Source: Methanosalsum zhilinae DSM 4017 (GTDB taxonomy: Archaea; Halobacteriota; Methanosarcinia; Methanosarcinales; Methanosarcinaceae). Taken from it: a DNA stretch of 64,000 bases. The notes below the pieces were generated by a model. The model was not told where the DNA came from, ran no database searches, and saw only the letters and a list, made by a program, of their open reading frames with translations. Position numbers and translations under genes: made by a program. Shown in pieces: positions 54,905 to 64,000 of this stretch; the first letter of the stretch is position 1; each line of letters starts with the position of its first letter. The stretch lies in NCBI RefSeq assembly GCF_000217995.1, contig NC_015676.1:660103-724102 (forward strand). The letters run 5' to 3'.

Positions 54905-56193
54905 GCGAAGATGGAAAAGGGGATTCTGTCACTGTAAAAAAAAGTATGGATGTACAGGGTAACCACTTCATCTATCAGGAAGAGACTGAAAAATCTCTGA
55001 AGGTCCTGGATTATGACTATAAAAGATGTACTGGCTGTGGTCTCTGTGTGGTTGTGTGTCCGGTTGATGCTCTGGAACTTGGACCCATTAAGGAGATTGC
55101 TACAGGAATGGATTCTCCTCCTGTGATGATGGACATTGATAAATGTACTTTCTGCGGTATGTGTGCTGGTTTCTGTCCTGTAAAGGCATTCAAGATGGAC
55201 ATTACAGGGCAGTTTCCTCAGAAGGATGAATATCCCAAACTGGATTCAGGTGTACAGATCAATGAAAAATGTCTTCCCTGCACGCTCTGTGAACGATCAT
55301 GTCCTGAAGATGCTATTACTGTAGAATTTTTAATTCCAAAAAAGGATGAAATTGCACCATTTGATGAAAGTGCAGAAGGATCAATTGAAATAGATGAGAA
55401 TAAATGCAATCTATGCGGTGTATGTTCTATATTCTGTGAAGCTTTTGTTATGGTGGAAAGAGAGCCAGATCCGGTTGATCCTTTACCATATGAACAGATA
55501 CTTGTTGATGAAGATAAATGTGACTACTGTGGCCTCTGTGTGGGCCTTTGCCCTGAAGATGCAATCCGAACTACCGGAGGAACTGAAAACAAATATCAGG
55601 TTCCCTCTCTGGAAGGAAAGGTTACAATTGATGATGATCTGTGTACCAGATGTTCCTGGTGCAGTGCAGTTTGTCCGTATGACGCAGTCTGTGTGAAAAA
55701 GCCATTTGAAGGACAGATCATTCTCAGGGAAAACAATGTTGAAAAATGTGATCCTCATGGATGTCATGGCTGCTTTAACGTATGTCCCTCACATCTATGG
55801 TATGTGCCGGAAAATAACGATATTGGTCACAAGATCGCGATGAAGGATGAGTACTGTATATATTGCGGTGCCTGTGTGAATGCCTGTCCTCATGATGTTA
55901 TGAAAGTCTCCCGCGAAAAAGTCCGTCATACAGATATACCTGAATCCCCATGGGCATTCCAGTGGAAGGATGCAATTGAGTCTATAGTGACGTCAAAAAG
56001 ATGCCATCCTGATACTTCAAGGTCAATTGAACTTGAAAAGGAAGGTCCAAAAGAGTATGTTGAAGTGAAGATTCCGGAAGTTGATGAGTCGTATCTAATA
56101 GCCGCAAAAGAGAGTCTTGAAAAGGCAAAATCAACTTTTAAGAATATGAAATTCAGAAAAAGAATTGAAAAATCGGACAAGGAAGATCAGTAA
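54901..56193 (+). CDS. Eight-cluster polyferredoxin (FwdF/MvhB-like), coupled to hdrA2
   Basis: The 430-residue protein carries seven canonical C-x2-C-x2-C-x3-C motifs: CTGCGLCVVVC, CTFCGMCAGFC, CLPCTLCERSC, CNLCGVCSIFC, CDYCGLCVGLC, CTRCSWCSAVC and CIYCGACVNAC. It also has one variant, CDPHGCHGCFNVC (C-x4-C-x2-C-x3-C). Up to eight [4Fe-4S] clusters are thus expected, the same number as in FwdF. The C-terminal 70 residues are charged and helical without cysteines, an extension not expected in FwdF. The start is a TTG: a perfect GGAGG at 54889-54893 is spaced seven bases from it and it overlaps the hdrA2 TGA as TTGA. It probably links HdrA2 to FwdB/FwdD electron carriers; that is inferred. Confidence 0.88.
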   Translation: MSEDGKGDSVTVKKSMDVQGNHFIYQEETEKSLKVLDYDYKRCTGCGLCVVVCPVDALELGPIKEIATGMDSPPVMMDIDKCTFCGMCAGFCPVKAFKMDITGQFPQKDEYPKLDSGVQINEKCLPCTLCERSCPEDAITVEFLIPKKDEIAPFDESAEGSIEIDENKCNLCGVCSIFCEAFVMVEREPDPVDPLPYEQILVDEDKCDYCGLCVGLCPEDAIRTTGGTENKYQVPSLEGKVTIDDDLCTRCSWCSAVCPYDAVCVKKPFEGQIILRENNVEKCDPHGCHGCFNVCPSHLWYVPENNDIGHKIAMKDEYCIYCGACVNACPHDVMKVSREKVRHTDIPESPWAFQWKDAIESIVTSKRCHPDTSRSIELEKEGPKEYVEVKIPEVDESYLIAAKESLEKAKSTFKNMKFRKRIEKSDKEDQ

Positions 56194-56417
56194 CTTAATT
56201 CTGTTATCATTTAATTACAAAATCAAATTCATTTATAATATTTGATCCTGACGAACACAAAATACAGAACTTTCTGAAAATAAATATTCTAAACAATGAA
56301 AAAATAGTAATAACAATAAAGCAACAATAAGGCTTTGATAATATTGCATATTGCCCGAGGATCTATTTACTTTGATTAGATAGCTTTAAAATTACTGTAT
56401 GAGAGATGGTATTTCCT

Positions 56418-58334
56418 ATGAGTGAAAAATTTGATTATAGAGATCTTGGTTTAAAATGTGGACTTGAGATTCATCAGCAGCTTGATTCAAAAGAAAAACT
56501 TTTTTGCAAATGTCCTACTTTGATAAGAGACACTGAAGATTCCAACATGGAATTTTTCAGGTATCTTAGGCCAGTGGTCAGTGAAATGGGAGAAACTGAC
56601 CGGGCTGCTGTAGAACAGTCTAAGCTCAATAGAAAGTACATCTACAGGGCATATGATACAACCTGCCTGGTCGAATACGATGAAGAACCACCTTCTCAAA
56701 TGAATCGGGAAGCCCTTGAAACATCTCTTGTGATTGCAAAAATGCTGAAAATGCGTCCTGTTGACCAGGTTCATGTAATGCGTAAGATCGTTCTTGATGG
56801 CTCAAATACCACAGGTTTCCAGAGAACTGCATTTCTTGCAGGTAATGGTAGAGTTGAAACCAGTGAAGGAGATGTCGGTGTGGATGTTCTGTGTGTTGAG
56901 GAGGAAGCATCTCAAAAGATTACAGATGAAGGAGATTCGGTTATTTATTCCCTTGACCGACTGGGTATTCCTCTGGTTGAGATTGGAACCTCTCCTGATA
57001 TCATCTCTCCCTTGCATGCAAGAGAAACGGCACAACAGATCGGTATGCTACTTAGATCCACAGGCAGTGTCAAAAGAGGTCTTGGGACAATCCGCCAGGA
57101 TGTTAATATTTCGATAGCACGAGGTGCAAGGGTTGAGATAAAAGGCGTTCAGGCACTTGATATGATTGATACCATAGTTGAACGTGAAGTTGAAAGACAG
57201 GTAAATCTGCTGAGGATAAGGGATGATCTGAACAAAAGAGGAGCAAAGGTAAATGAACAGATATTTGATGTTACTGACATTTTTTCAGATACTGGATCCA
57301 AGGTAATTAAAAAGGCCCTGAAAAAAGATAACGGAAAAGTCCTGGCAGTTAAAATGCAGGGCTTTGGAGGGTTTATTGGTAAAGAAGTTCAGCCGGAGAG
57401 GCGTTTTGGAACTGAAATGTCTGATCATGCAAAGACATCAGGAGTTGGCGGAATCTTCCATACAGATGAGCTTCCAAATTATGGGATTGTTAATGAGGAG
57501 ATTTCAGCAATGCGCAGGATTATGGATGCCGACCAGAATGATGCACTGATAATGGTTTCAGATGAGGCAGATAGGGCATATTCAGCTATGGAAGGTATTG
57601 TCGAATATGCAAAAAAAGTTCTTGAAGGAGGAGTTGCTGAATCCACACGAAGAGCATTGCCTGACGGAAACAGTTCGTATATGAGACCCCTCCCCGGAGC
57701 TGCCCGAATGTATCCGGAGACAGATGTTCCTCCTGTAGAGATTTCTTCTGATTATTTTGACAGTCTTGAAATTCCGGAGCTGCTTTCTGAGAAGGCAAAG
57801 AGGTATTCACAGGAATATGGGCTAAACGATGAAATGGCCCGGATGATTGTATACTCAAGGGATCTAACGCTGTTTGAGAATCTGGCCTCCATGTATAAGG
57901 GTAATCAGTTTATCACTCCGACCCTGATAGTTAGAACAATAACAGCCATCATTCCTGAACTGAGAAGAGAAGGTGCTGATGTTGAAGCACTGGATGAAGA
58001 TCACCTGATGCAGCTATTTGATCTTATTGGAGAAGGAACAATTGCAAAGGAGGGAATAGGGGATATTCTTCGCTATCTGAGCAAAAACCCTTCAATTACC
58101 GCAGAGGAAGCCGCTTCTGAACTTGGGCTGTTGGGAGCTGATGATGAGCAGATTCAAAAATTCATTGATGAGGTACTGTATAGCAGGGAGGATTTCATAA
58201 AAGAAAAACAGATGGCAGCGGTTGGTCCCCTGATGGGAGTTGTCATGAAAGAATTTCGTGGTAAGGTTGATGGCAAGCTTGTAAGCCAGATTCTAAAGGA
58301 CAGGATTCAGAAGAGACTAAATGAAAACTCCTGA
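56418..58334 (+). CDS. gatE: Glutamyl-tRNA(Gln) amidotransferase subunit E
   Basis: GatE is the archaeal tRNA-binding subunit that, with GatD, converts Glu-tRNA(Gln) to Gln-tRNA(Gln). The 638-residue protein begins with the GatB/E signature ([17 protein letters not shown]) and contains [32 protein letters not shown] and the ring [40 protein letters not shown]. The AspRS-like insertion of GatE follows ([42 protein letters not shown]). The C-terminal helical YqeY-like tail (from about 520) ends normally. An in-frame ATG at 56406 would add four residues; homologues start near SEKFDY, so I chose 56418. gatD is not in this window. Confidence 0.95.
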   Translation: MSEKFDYRDLGLKCGLEIHQQLDSKEKLFCKCPTLIRDTEDSNMEFFRYLRPVVSEMGETDRAAVEQSKLNRKYIYRAYDTTCLVEYDEEPPSQMNREALETSLVIAKMLKMRPVDQVHVMRKIVLDGSNTTGFQRTAFLAGNGRVETSEGDVGVDVLCVEEEASQKITDEGDSVIYSLDRLGIPLVEIGTSPDIISPLHARETAQQIGMLLRSTGSVKRGLGTIRQDVNISIARGARVEIKGVQALDMIDTIVEREVERQVNLLRIRDDLNKRGAKVNEQIFDVTDIFSDTGSKVIKKALKKDNGKVLAVKMQGFGGFIGKEVQPERRFGTEMSDHAKTSGVGGIFHTDELPNYGIVNEEISAMRRIMDADQNDALIMVSDEADRAYSAMEGIVEYAKKVLEGGVAESTRRALPDGNSSYMRPLPGAARMYPETDVPPVEISSDYFDSLEIPELLSEKAKRYSQEYGLNDEMARMIVYSRDLTLFENLASMYKGNQFITPTLIVRTITAIIPELRREGADVEALDEDHLMQLFDLIGEGTIAKEGIGDILRYLSKNPSITAEEAASELGLLGADDEQIQKFIDEVLYSREDFIKEKQMAAVGPLMGVVMKEFRGKVDGKLVSQILKDRIQKRLNENS

Positions 58335-58352
58335 TCCTGATTGGCTGGTAAT

Positions 58353-59372
58353 TCAGCTCTGGGATATGTAAATCAGCAGGATTAAAGCAAACAGCATCAT
58401 GACCCATGTTATCATTGCATAGGTGGTGGTTTTCTTTGCTTCAGCTATATCCCACCAGTTACTGGGCCTAACACCCTGAGCATAAAATGTGATAACCCCT
58501 GAAAGATTGATAGCTATGATATTCACCAGGAAGAGCAACATTGCACCAAATGCAAGGTTGATGTAGCCTGCTCCTAGCAATAGCCCAAATACCACAAGGG
58601 GTGGCAAGAGGGCAACTGCAACCATGACTCCTACAATTGCAGCAGAAACTCCGGTAGTTATGGAAAGTGCTCCTGCACCACCGGCTGCAAGTCCAAGTAT
58701 AACATATCCAAAATTTACTTCCGTCCTTGTTGAAATCTCTGTGATCGTGGGATCAACAAATGCAAACATTCCTGCAAAGAAGGATATGATTATGGCTATT
58801 GAAATGCCAATCAGATCAACTTTGAGTGACTTCAATCCAAGCTGAAAATCTGCCAGAGTAGTTGCCAGAGATAGAGATATATTCGGTCCAAGCAGTGGCG
58901 CAATGACCATTGCTCCTATAATTATTGCTACACTATTCTCCAGTACTCCAATAACAGCCACAATGGTCGAGAGAATAACCAGTACGTAATATTCAGATGT
59001 TATTTTGGTACTTATGGATACTTCCTCATAAAGCTCTTCACGGGTTATACTCCCATACCTGACTTCCTTTTTTGTATTTTCATCACTTTTTCCCTCAGCC
59101 AGTTCTTCGTTGTTCTCAGGCTCTTCAGGACGTGGTATGGTTGCATCAATTGAATGGATGATGATTCTGAATCCCTCTGTAACTGAGAACCAGTGTGTGA
59201 GTTCATCTATGATTTCCTGACTGTTTTCTGCACGTGCCACTATTCTGACCAGAATTTTTTCATCTTCGAGTGTTGAAAACCATGCACCAAGATGATTTTT
59301 ATTCTCAAGTAATTCTTTTACACGCTCATGCTTTTCAGCCGGTAATATTAATTCAAGCAATTTTGTGGCCAT
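58353..59372 (-). CDS. TIGR00341/DUF389 family membrane protein
   Basis: The 339-residue protein has a soluble N-terminal domain of about 75 residues (ATKLLELILPAEKHERVKELL), an acidic linker (EEPENNEELAEGKSDENTKK), and about seven helices. The core motif of the family is IIIGAMVIAPLLGPNISLSLA near 150, followed by the glycine-rich GLAAGGAGALSITTGVSAAIVGVMVAVALLPPLVVFG. The function of these proteins is unknown. It converges with gatE with only 18 bases between stops and is divergent from carA. Confidence 0.88.
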   Translation of the reverse strand: MATKLLELILPAEKHERVKELLENKNHLGAWFSTLEDEKILVRIVARAENSQEIIDELTHWFSVTEGFRIIIHSIDATIPRPEEPENNEELAEGKSDENTKKEVRYGSITREELYEEVSISTKITSEYYVLVILSTIVAVIGVLENSVAIIIGAMVIAPLLGPNISLSLATTLADFQLGLKSLKVDLIGISIAIIISFFAGMFAFVDPTITEISTRTEVNFGYVILGLAAGGAGALSITTGVSAAIVGVMVAVALLPPLVVFGLLLGAGYINLAFGAMLLFLVNIIAINLSGVITFYAQGVRPSNWWDIAEAKKTTTYAMITWVMMLFALILLIYISQS

Positions 59373-59530
59373 TCTGGTTACCCTGGAAAGGATTTCTATT
59401 AAGAAATGGCTTTTCAGATTATATCTAATTTACTACTGTGTCGATAATCAGCCCTATTTATAGTGCCTTTGATAGATTCGTATCGCAATACTTATAGCCT
59501 ATTTATTACATGTATATGCAGGTTCTGATT

Positions 59531-60625
59531 ATGGATGCGGTATTAGGATTAGAAGATGGAACATACGTTAAAGGCACAGGTTTTGGTGCCGAAGGTACAG
59601 TTCGTGGTGAACTTGTTTTTACAACTCAGTACACCGGATACGAAGAGGCTCTTACTGATCCTTCTTATAAGGGACAGATTTTGATGTTCACATATCCTCT
59701 GATAGGAAACTATGGAGTAAGTGGAGATCACTTCCAATCAGATGGGATTAAGGCGGAAGGTTTTGTTGTGCGGGAGCTGTGCAACTATCCCAGCCATCAC
59801 AGATCCTCACGTAATATAGTTCAGTGGGCTGAAGATGAAGGGATTCCCGGTATTTCAGAGATTGATACTCGAATGTTGACCATCAAAACACGTGAACACG
59901 GAGCAATGCGGTCAGCTTTGATTGTAGGAAGTGATGACGGTGAAGAAGCTGTGGAGCTTGCAAGAAAGTTACCTCCAATATCTGAACTCGATCTTTTATC
60001 GAAAGTGACCTGCAGAGAGCCATACCATATAAAGAGTGAAAAAAGCTCCTTGAATAAAATGAATGCGGTGGTAATTGATCTTGGACTGAAGAATAATATA
60101 CTATCCAGTCTTTTGGACCGAGGAGTAGATATTACAGTTGTTCCGGCTACATCACCGGCTTCAACAATTGAAAGTTATGATCCGGATTTCCTTTTTCTGA
60201 CAAATGGTCCCGGAGATCCCAGACATGCGTCAGCTGCCATAAATAATGTGAAGGAATTTGCAGGTCAGTTTCCTATAATGGGCATATGTTTCGGAAATCA
60301 GATAATTGGTCGTGCAATGGGTGCAGATACTTACAAACTCAAATTCGGTCACAGAGGAGCAAATCAACCAGTGAAGGATCTTGAATCCGGTAATATTTAT
60401 ATTACTTCTCAGAATCACGGATTTGCAGTTGATGGTGATTCTCTGGACGGTACTGAAATAAAGGTAACGCAGGTGAATGCCAATGATCAGACCGTTGAAG
60501 GAATTTCTCACGATTATCTGGATATTTTCAGTGTGCAATATCATCCGGAAGCCCACGCGGGCCCCATGGATACTGAAAGTTTATTCTTTGATAAAGTTAT
60601 CAGGACTGTCGGAGGTGCAAAATAA
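59531..60625 (+). CDS. carA: Carbamoyl-phosphate synthase small subunit
   Basis: CarA hydrolyses glutamine to supply ammonia to CarB. The 364-residue protein has the N-terminal CPSase domain (AVLGLEDGTYVKGTGFGAEG...FTTQYTGYEEALTDPSYKGQILMFTYPLIGNYGV). Its C-terminal class I glutaminase has the nucleophile in GICFGNQIIG (about C253), then QNHGFAVD and the His-Glu pair in YHPEAHAGP. In-frame ATGs at 59510 and 59516 also exist. The ATG at 59531 matches the usual CarA start, with an AGGT before it. Its TAA overlaps the carB ATG as TAATG. Confidence 0.96.
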   Translation: MDAVLGLEDGTYVKGTGFGAEGTVRGELVFTTQYTGYEEALTDPSYKGQILMFTYPLIGNYGVSGDHFQSDGIKAEGFVVRELCNYPSHHRSSRNIVQWAEDEGIPGISEIDTRMLTIKTREHGAMRSALIVGSDDGEEAVELARKLPPISELDLLSKVTCREPYHIKSEKSSLNKMNAVVIDLGLKNNILSSLLDRGVDITVVPATSPASTIESYDPDFLFLTNGPGDPRHASAAINNVKEFAGQFPIMGICFGNQIIGRAMGADTYKLKFGHRGANQPVKDLESGNIYITSQNHGFAVDGDSLDGTEIKVTQVNANDQTVEGISHDYLDIFSVQYHPEAHAGPMDTESLFFDKVIRTVGGAK

Positions 60626-63600
60626 TGCCAAAAAGGAATGACATAAAAAAGATCCTGCTGATAGGCTCCGGACCTATCATGATCGGACAGGCAGCAGAGT
60701 TTGATTTTTCTGGAAGCCAGGCATGTAGATCTCTTAAAGAGGAAGGCTATGAGGTAGTTCTGGTAAACTCAAATCCGGCAACTATTATGACAGATCCTGA
60801 AACTGCAGATGCGGTTTATATCGAACCTCTTGAAGCAAGGGTTATAGAAAAAATTATTGAAAAAGAACGCCCAGATGGTATTATTGCCGGTATAGGGGGG
60901 CAGACCGGGCTTAACATGACCAGTGAACTGGCCGAACTGGGTATTCTTGATAAATACGGGGTAAAGCTTCTGGGAACTTCTCTGGATGCAATAAGGGATA
61001 CAGAAGACCGTGAATTATTCAAACAGGCAATGGAAAGAGTTGGAGAAAAGGTAGCTCGCAGCAGAGCTATTTCTTCCATAGCAGATGCCGAAAAAATGAT
61101 CGATGAGCTTGGACTTCCCCTGATCGTAAGACCTGCCTATACACTTGGGGGAGCAGGGGGTGGAATTGCCCGCACAAGAGATGAACTCTTGCAGATCGTG
61201 GAAAATGGACTTCGCAGAAGTCGTATCAACCAGGTTCTTATCGAAGAAAGTGTTCTTGGGTGGAAGGAATTTGAATATGAGGTTATCAGGGATTCAAATG
61301 ACACATGTCTTGTTATATGCAATATGGAAAATATCGATCCAATGGGAATCCATACCGGTGAATCGATGGTTGTAACTCCATCCCAGACTCTCACAGATGA
61401 AGAACATCAGACTCTCAGGTCGGCTGCAATAAAGATCATCCGTTCTTTTGGGATAGAAGGTGGCTGTAACATCCAGTTCGCAGCAAAAGATGGTGAATAC
61501 AGGGTTGTTGAGGTAAATCCTCGTGTATCCCGTTCATCAGCACTTGCATCCAAGGCAACAGGTTATCCTATTGCCAGAGTCAGTGCGAAAATAGCTGTTG
61601 GTATGAGGCTGGATGAGATATTGAATGATGTAACCAAGAAGACACCTGCATCATTTGAACCCACAATAGACTATGTTGTGACCAAAATTCCCAGATGGCC
61701 TTTTGATAAATTCGTAACTGCTGATAAAACCCTTACCACATCAATGAAAAGTACTGGAGAGGTAATGTCCATTGGTAGGACGATCGAACAATCATTGCTC
61801 AAGGCAGTTCGCTCTCTTGATATCGATATAGACTTGGGATCCGGCAAGTGGGACAGAAATGAAATTATAAACTTGCTGAAAATACCAACCAGTGAAAGAC
61901 TTTTTGTAATTTATAAAGCTCTTGAGACTGGATTTACAGTGGATGAAATCTGTGAAATGAGCAGCATAGATCCCTTCTTTATTCAGAAGATGAAGAATAT
62001 TGTAGATATTGAGGATGAGTTTAGAAAATATTCTAATCTACCTGTCGAAGAGATCCCATCCTCACTCCTTAAAAAAGCCAAACGCATGGGTCTAACGGAT
62101 TCACGAATTGCCGCACTTACAGATAAGACCCGTGAGGAGATTAATGATCTAAGGCGCAGTACAGGTATTTCGGTGACCTACAAGATGGTGGACACATGCG
62201 CAGCCGAGTTTGCTGCAGCAACTCCTTATTATTATTCCTGCTATGAAACACAGTGTGAAGCAGAACCTACAGATCGCAAAAAGATACTGATAATTGGTGC
62301 GGGTCCCATACGTATCGGTCAGGGTATTGAATTTGATTACTGTACAGTCCATGCTGTTTCTGCTATACGCAGTGAAGGTATTGAAACACATATCATCAAC
62401 AATAATCCTGAAACAGTCTCCACAGATTATGATACTTCAGATAAACTGTTTTTTGAGCCCATTACCCTTGAAGATGTAATGAATGTTATTGACAGGGAGC
62501 GCCCGTATGGTGTACTGGTACAATTTGGAGGACAGACTTCTGTAAATCTTGCACTTTCACTTGAAAACGAACTTAAAAGACGGCAGGATCTGGAAACTGT
62601 TATTCTTGGAACATCCCCTGAGAGTATTGATATCGCAGAGGACAGGGAAAAATTCAATCAGATGATGAACAGATTGGACATAAAACAGCCAGATGCAGGA
62701 TATGCAACATCACATGAAGAGGCATTGAAAATTGCATCAAGGATTGGATACCCTGTTCTTGTAAGACCCTCCTATGTACTTGGTGGCAGGGCCATGGAAA
62801 TCGTTTATGACAGAAATGATCTTGAACGTTATATGCGGGAAGCTGTAAGAGTTTCTCCGGAGCATCCGATTCTGATTGATGATTTCCTTGAAGGTGCAAT
62901 TGAGATTGATGTGGATGCTGTATGTGATGGGAAGGATGTTCTTATAGGTGCTATCATGGAGCACATAGAAGAAGCCGGAGTTCATTCCGGAGACTCAGCC
63001 TGTGTGATCCCGCCGCAATCACTGTCTGAAGATACACTATCCACAGTAAGGGAGTATACCCGCAAAATAGCTCTTTCATTGAATGTAAAGGGTCTGATCA
63101 ACATTCAGATGGCTAAAAAAGGAGATGATATATATGTTCTGGAAGCAAACCCTCGTTCAAGCAGAACAATTCCTTTTGTATCCAAAGCAGTTGGATTGCC
63201 TCTAGCAAAAATAGCTGCTCAGGTTATTATTGGCCATACTCTGAAAGATCTGGGATACACTCAGGAAAAAGAACCCTCTGTAGATCATGTTTCTGTAAAA
63301 GAGGTTCTGTTGCCATTTGATAAACTTCCTGGTGCAGACCCGGTACTTGGTCCCGAGATGAAGAGTACCGGTGAGGTTATGGGTATTGATTATAGCTTCG
63401 GTCTTGCCTTCTTTAAGGCACAGTTGAGTGCTGAGAACCTTTTACCACTTGCTGGTAAGGTATTCATGTCTATCAGGAATGAAGATAAGGAAAAGATGGT
63501 GGAAGTTGCAAGGAAAATGCAGAAAGTAGGATTGGAGCTTATGGGTACCCGCGGCACTTCTAACTACATGTCAGAACATGGGATTGAAATGGAGACCATC

Positions 63601-63873
63601 AAGAAAGTTCATGATGGTAGTCCCAATGTTATCGATATGCTCCGGAGAAATGAAGTTTCTCTTATCATAAATACTCCCACTAGCAAGCAGGCACGCAAAG
63701 ACGGCTATCAGATACGTAGAGCGGCTGTTGATTTCAGGGTGCCATACATTACCACTGTTCAGGCTGCAGTTGCAGCAGCCGAGGCAATGGATGCCATGAA
63801 GAATGGTGATATTATAATTAAATCGGTAAACGATTATAACCGGGAAGTATTGCAGGGCAGTTACAAGCAATAA
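60625..63873 (+). CDS. carB: Carbamoyl-phosphate synthase large subunit
   Basis: The 1082-residue enzyme makes carbamoyl phosphate for arginine (argF here) and pyrimidines (pyrE here). It has two homologous synthetase halves, each with a PreATP-grasp motif (IGSGPIMIGQAAEFDFSGSQ at the start and IGAGPIRIGQGIEFDYC near 556). Each half has an ATP-grasp domain (RPAYTLGGAGGGIA and RPSYVLGGRAMEIVYD) and the matching NPRVSRSSALASKATGYP and NPRSSRTIPFVSKAVGLP metal-binding blocks. A C-terminal MGS allosteric domain (MGTRGTSNYMSEHGI, IINTP) closes it. It is translationally coupled to carA through TAATG. Confidence 0.98.
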   Translation: MPKRNDIKKILLIGSGPIMIGQAAEFDFSGSQACRSLKEEGYEVVLVNSNPATIMTDPETADAVYIEPLEARVIEKIIEKERPDGIIAGIGGQTGLNMTSELAELGILDKYGVKLLGTSLDAIRDTEDRELFKQAMERVGEKVARSRAISSIADAEKMIDELGLPLIVRPAYTLGGAGGGIARTRDELLQIVENGLRRSRINQVLIEESVLGWKEFEYEVIRDSNDTCLVICNMENIDPMGIHTGESMVVTPSQTLTDEEHQTLRSAAIKIIRSFGIEGGCNIQFAAKDGEYRVVEVNPRVSRSSALASKATGYPIARVSAKIAVGMRLDEILNDVTKKTPASFEPTIDYVVTKIPRWPFDKFVTADKTLTTSMKSTGEVMSIGRTIEQSLLKAVRSLDIDIDLGSGKWDRNEIINLLKIPTSERLFVIYKALETGFTVDEICEMSSIDPFFIQKMKNIVDIEDEFRKYSNLPVEEIPSSLLKKAKRMGLTDSRIAALTDKTREEINDLRRSTGISVTYKMVDTCAAEFAAATPYYYSCYETQCEAEPTDRKKILIIGAGPIRIGQGIEFDYCTVHAVSAIRSEGIETHIINNNPETVSTDYDTSDKLFFEPITLEDVMNVIDRERPYGVLVQFGGQTSVNLALSLENELKRRQDLETVILGTSPESIDIAEDREKFNQMMNRLDIKQPDAGYATSHEEALKIASRIGYPVLVRPSYVLGGRAMEIVYDRNDLERYMREAVRVSPEHPILIDDFLEGAIEIDVDAVCDGKDVLIGAIMEHIEEAGVHSGDSACVIPPQSLSEDTLSTVREYTRKIALSLNVKGLINIQMAKKGDDIYVLEANPRSSRTIPFVSKAVGLPLAKIAAQVIIGHTLKDLGYTQEKEPSVDHVSVKEVLLPFDKLPGADPVLGPEMKSTGEVMGIDYSFGLAFFKAQLSAENLLPLAGKVFMSIRNEDKEKMVEVARKMQKVGLELMGTRGTSNYMSEHGIEMETIKKVHDGSPNVIDMLRRNEVSLIINTPTSKQARKDGYQIRRAAVDFRVPYITTVQAAVAAAEAMDAMKNGDIIIKSVNDYNREVLQGSYKQ

Positions 63874-63920
63874 AGCAAATGAGGGCTTAAAATGAGTTGC
63901 ATTATGCACTCTGGCCATCT

Positions 63921-63931
63921 ATTTTATATAT
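63921..63931 (+). promoter_or_regulatory. TATA box of the last gene
   Basis: ATTTTATATAT lies about 50 bases before the ATG at 63980 and suggests a promoter separate from carAB, with a leader of about 25 bases including AAAGGA as SD. Confidence 0.45.
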
Positions 63932-63979
63932 GTACCACAACACATACAGACATTTTATGAGCTTAAAGGATCTGATATT

Positions 63980-64000
63980 ATGGTAAAAAAAGCAGTACTG
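63980..64000 (+). CDS. Start of a gene, probably argininosuccinate synthase (3' cut by window edge)
   Basis: Only seven codons are visible, MVKKAVL, preceded by an SD-like AAAGGA. Archaeal argininosuccinate synthases begin very similarly (MxKKxVLAYSGGLDTS), and argG is a fitting neighbour of carAB. The visible part is too short to prove it; the next bases would decide. Confidence 0.4.

Noticed and set aside
62149-62985. Several antisense frames over carB
   Set aside because: They shadow the highly conserved second ATP-grasp half and have no independent support.
1-64000. CRISPR array, prophage, toxin-antitoxin or defence island
   Set aside because: No regularly spaced direct repeats, integrase, capsid genes or known defence domains were seen on either strand; the gene content is mostly metabolic.

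Overview
The window is chromosomal DNA of a methylotrophic methanogenic archaeon, almost certainly of the Methanosarcinaceae. The key evidence is an mtmCB operon whose monomethylamine methyltransferase gene is read through an in-frame UAG (pyrrolysine) codon. Supporting evidence is an MtaA-type methylcobamide:coenzyme M methyltransferase, FwdB/FwdD formylmethanofuran dehydrogenase subunits, an HdrA2 (HdrA-MvhD fusion), CDP-archaeol synthase, GatE, a split CcmF, a sarcinarray-like surface protein and archaeal TATA-type promoters. The DNA is moderately AT-rich, with long AT-rich intergenic spaces. I cannot fix the genus from sequence alone; a Methanolobus, Methanohalophilus, Methanosalsum or Methanococcoides relative is likely.

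Layout. Bases 1-6.5 kb hold mostly single genes: membrane protein, Kv-type K+ channel, AIM24 protein, DUF378 protein, Isf-type iron-sulfur flavoprotein, EncFtn-type ferritin-like protein and an EamA transporter. Bases 6.7-10.3 kb hold mtaA, a two-gene operon of a bacterial-actin-like ATPase with a membrane partner, and tRNA-Leu(CAG). Bases 10.3-14 kb are biosynthetic and all on the minus strand: argF, purD, pyrE and carS. Bases 14.1-16.3 kb carry CcmF split into two genes in reversed order. Bases 16.5-19.3 kb carry a transposase-type HTH protein divergent from mtmC-mtmB. Bases 19.5-28 kb carry purB, uvrA, a TatD-like hydrolase, isocitrate dehydrogenase facing a (Re)-citrate-synthase-like protein, and an ACT-domain regulator. 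Bases 28-32 kb carry a response regulator and a five-sensor-domain histidine kinase, each preceded by a copy of the same near-palindromic motif.

Bases 32.3-40.5 kb are a minus-strand run pheA - DUF7502-like membrane protein - MoxR ATPase - DUF58 - two membrane-anchored VWA proteins, with TAATG overlaps showing translational coupling. A P-type ATPase and a SAM methyltransferase follow. Bases 44.1-48.8 kb encode a coupled pair of cell-surface proteins: a 1350-residue pilin-like-anchored protein and a small secreted protein.

Bases 49.6-56.2 kb are a redox island: fwdD, fwdB and an Fe-S protein on the minus strand, a ferredoxin:disulfide reductase catalytic subunit, then divergently hdrA2 and an eight-cluster polyferredoxin. 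No fwdA or fwdC is present, which makes this the most interesting metabolic unit here. The window closes with gatE, a TIGR00341 membrane protein, carA-carB and the first codons of what is probably argG.

Together the genes show methylamine/methanol methanogenesis (MtmB to MtmC to a methylcobamide:CoM methyltransferase such as MtaA), Fd/CoM-S-S-CoB electron handling (HdrA2 and associated Fe-S proteins), supply of 2-oxoglutarate by an oxidative half-TCA route, and purine, pyrimidine and arginine synthesis sharing carbamoyl phosphate.
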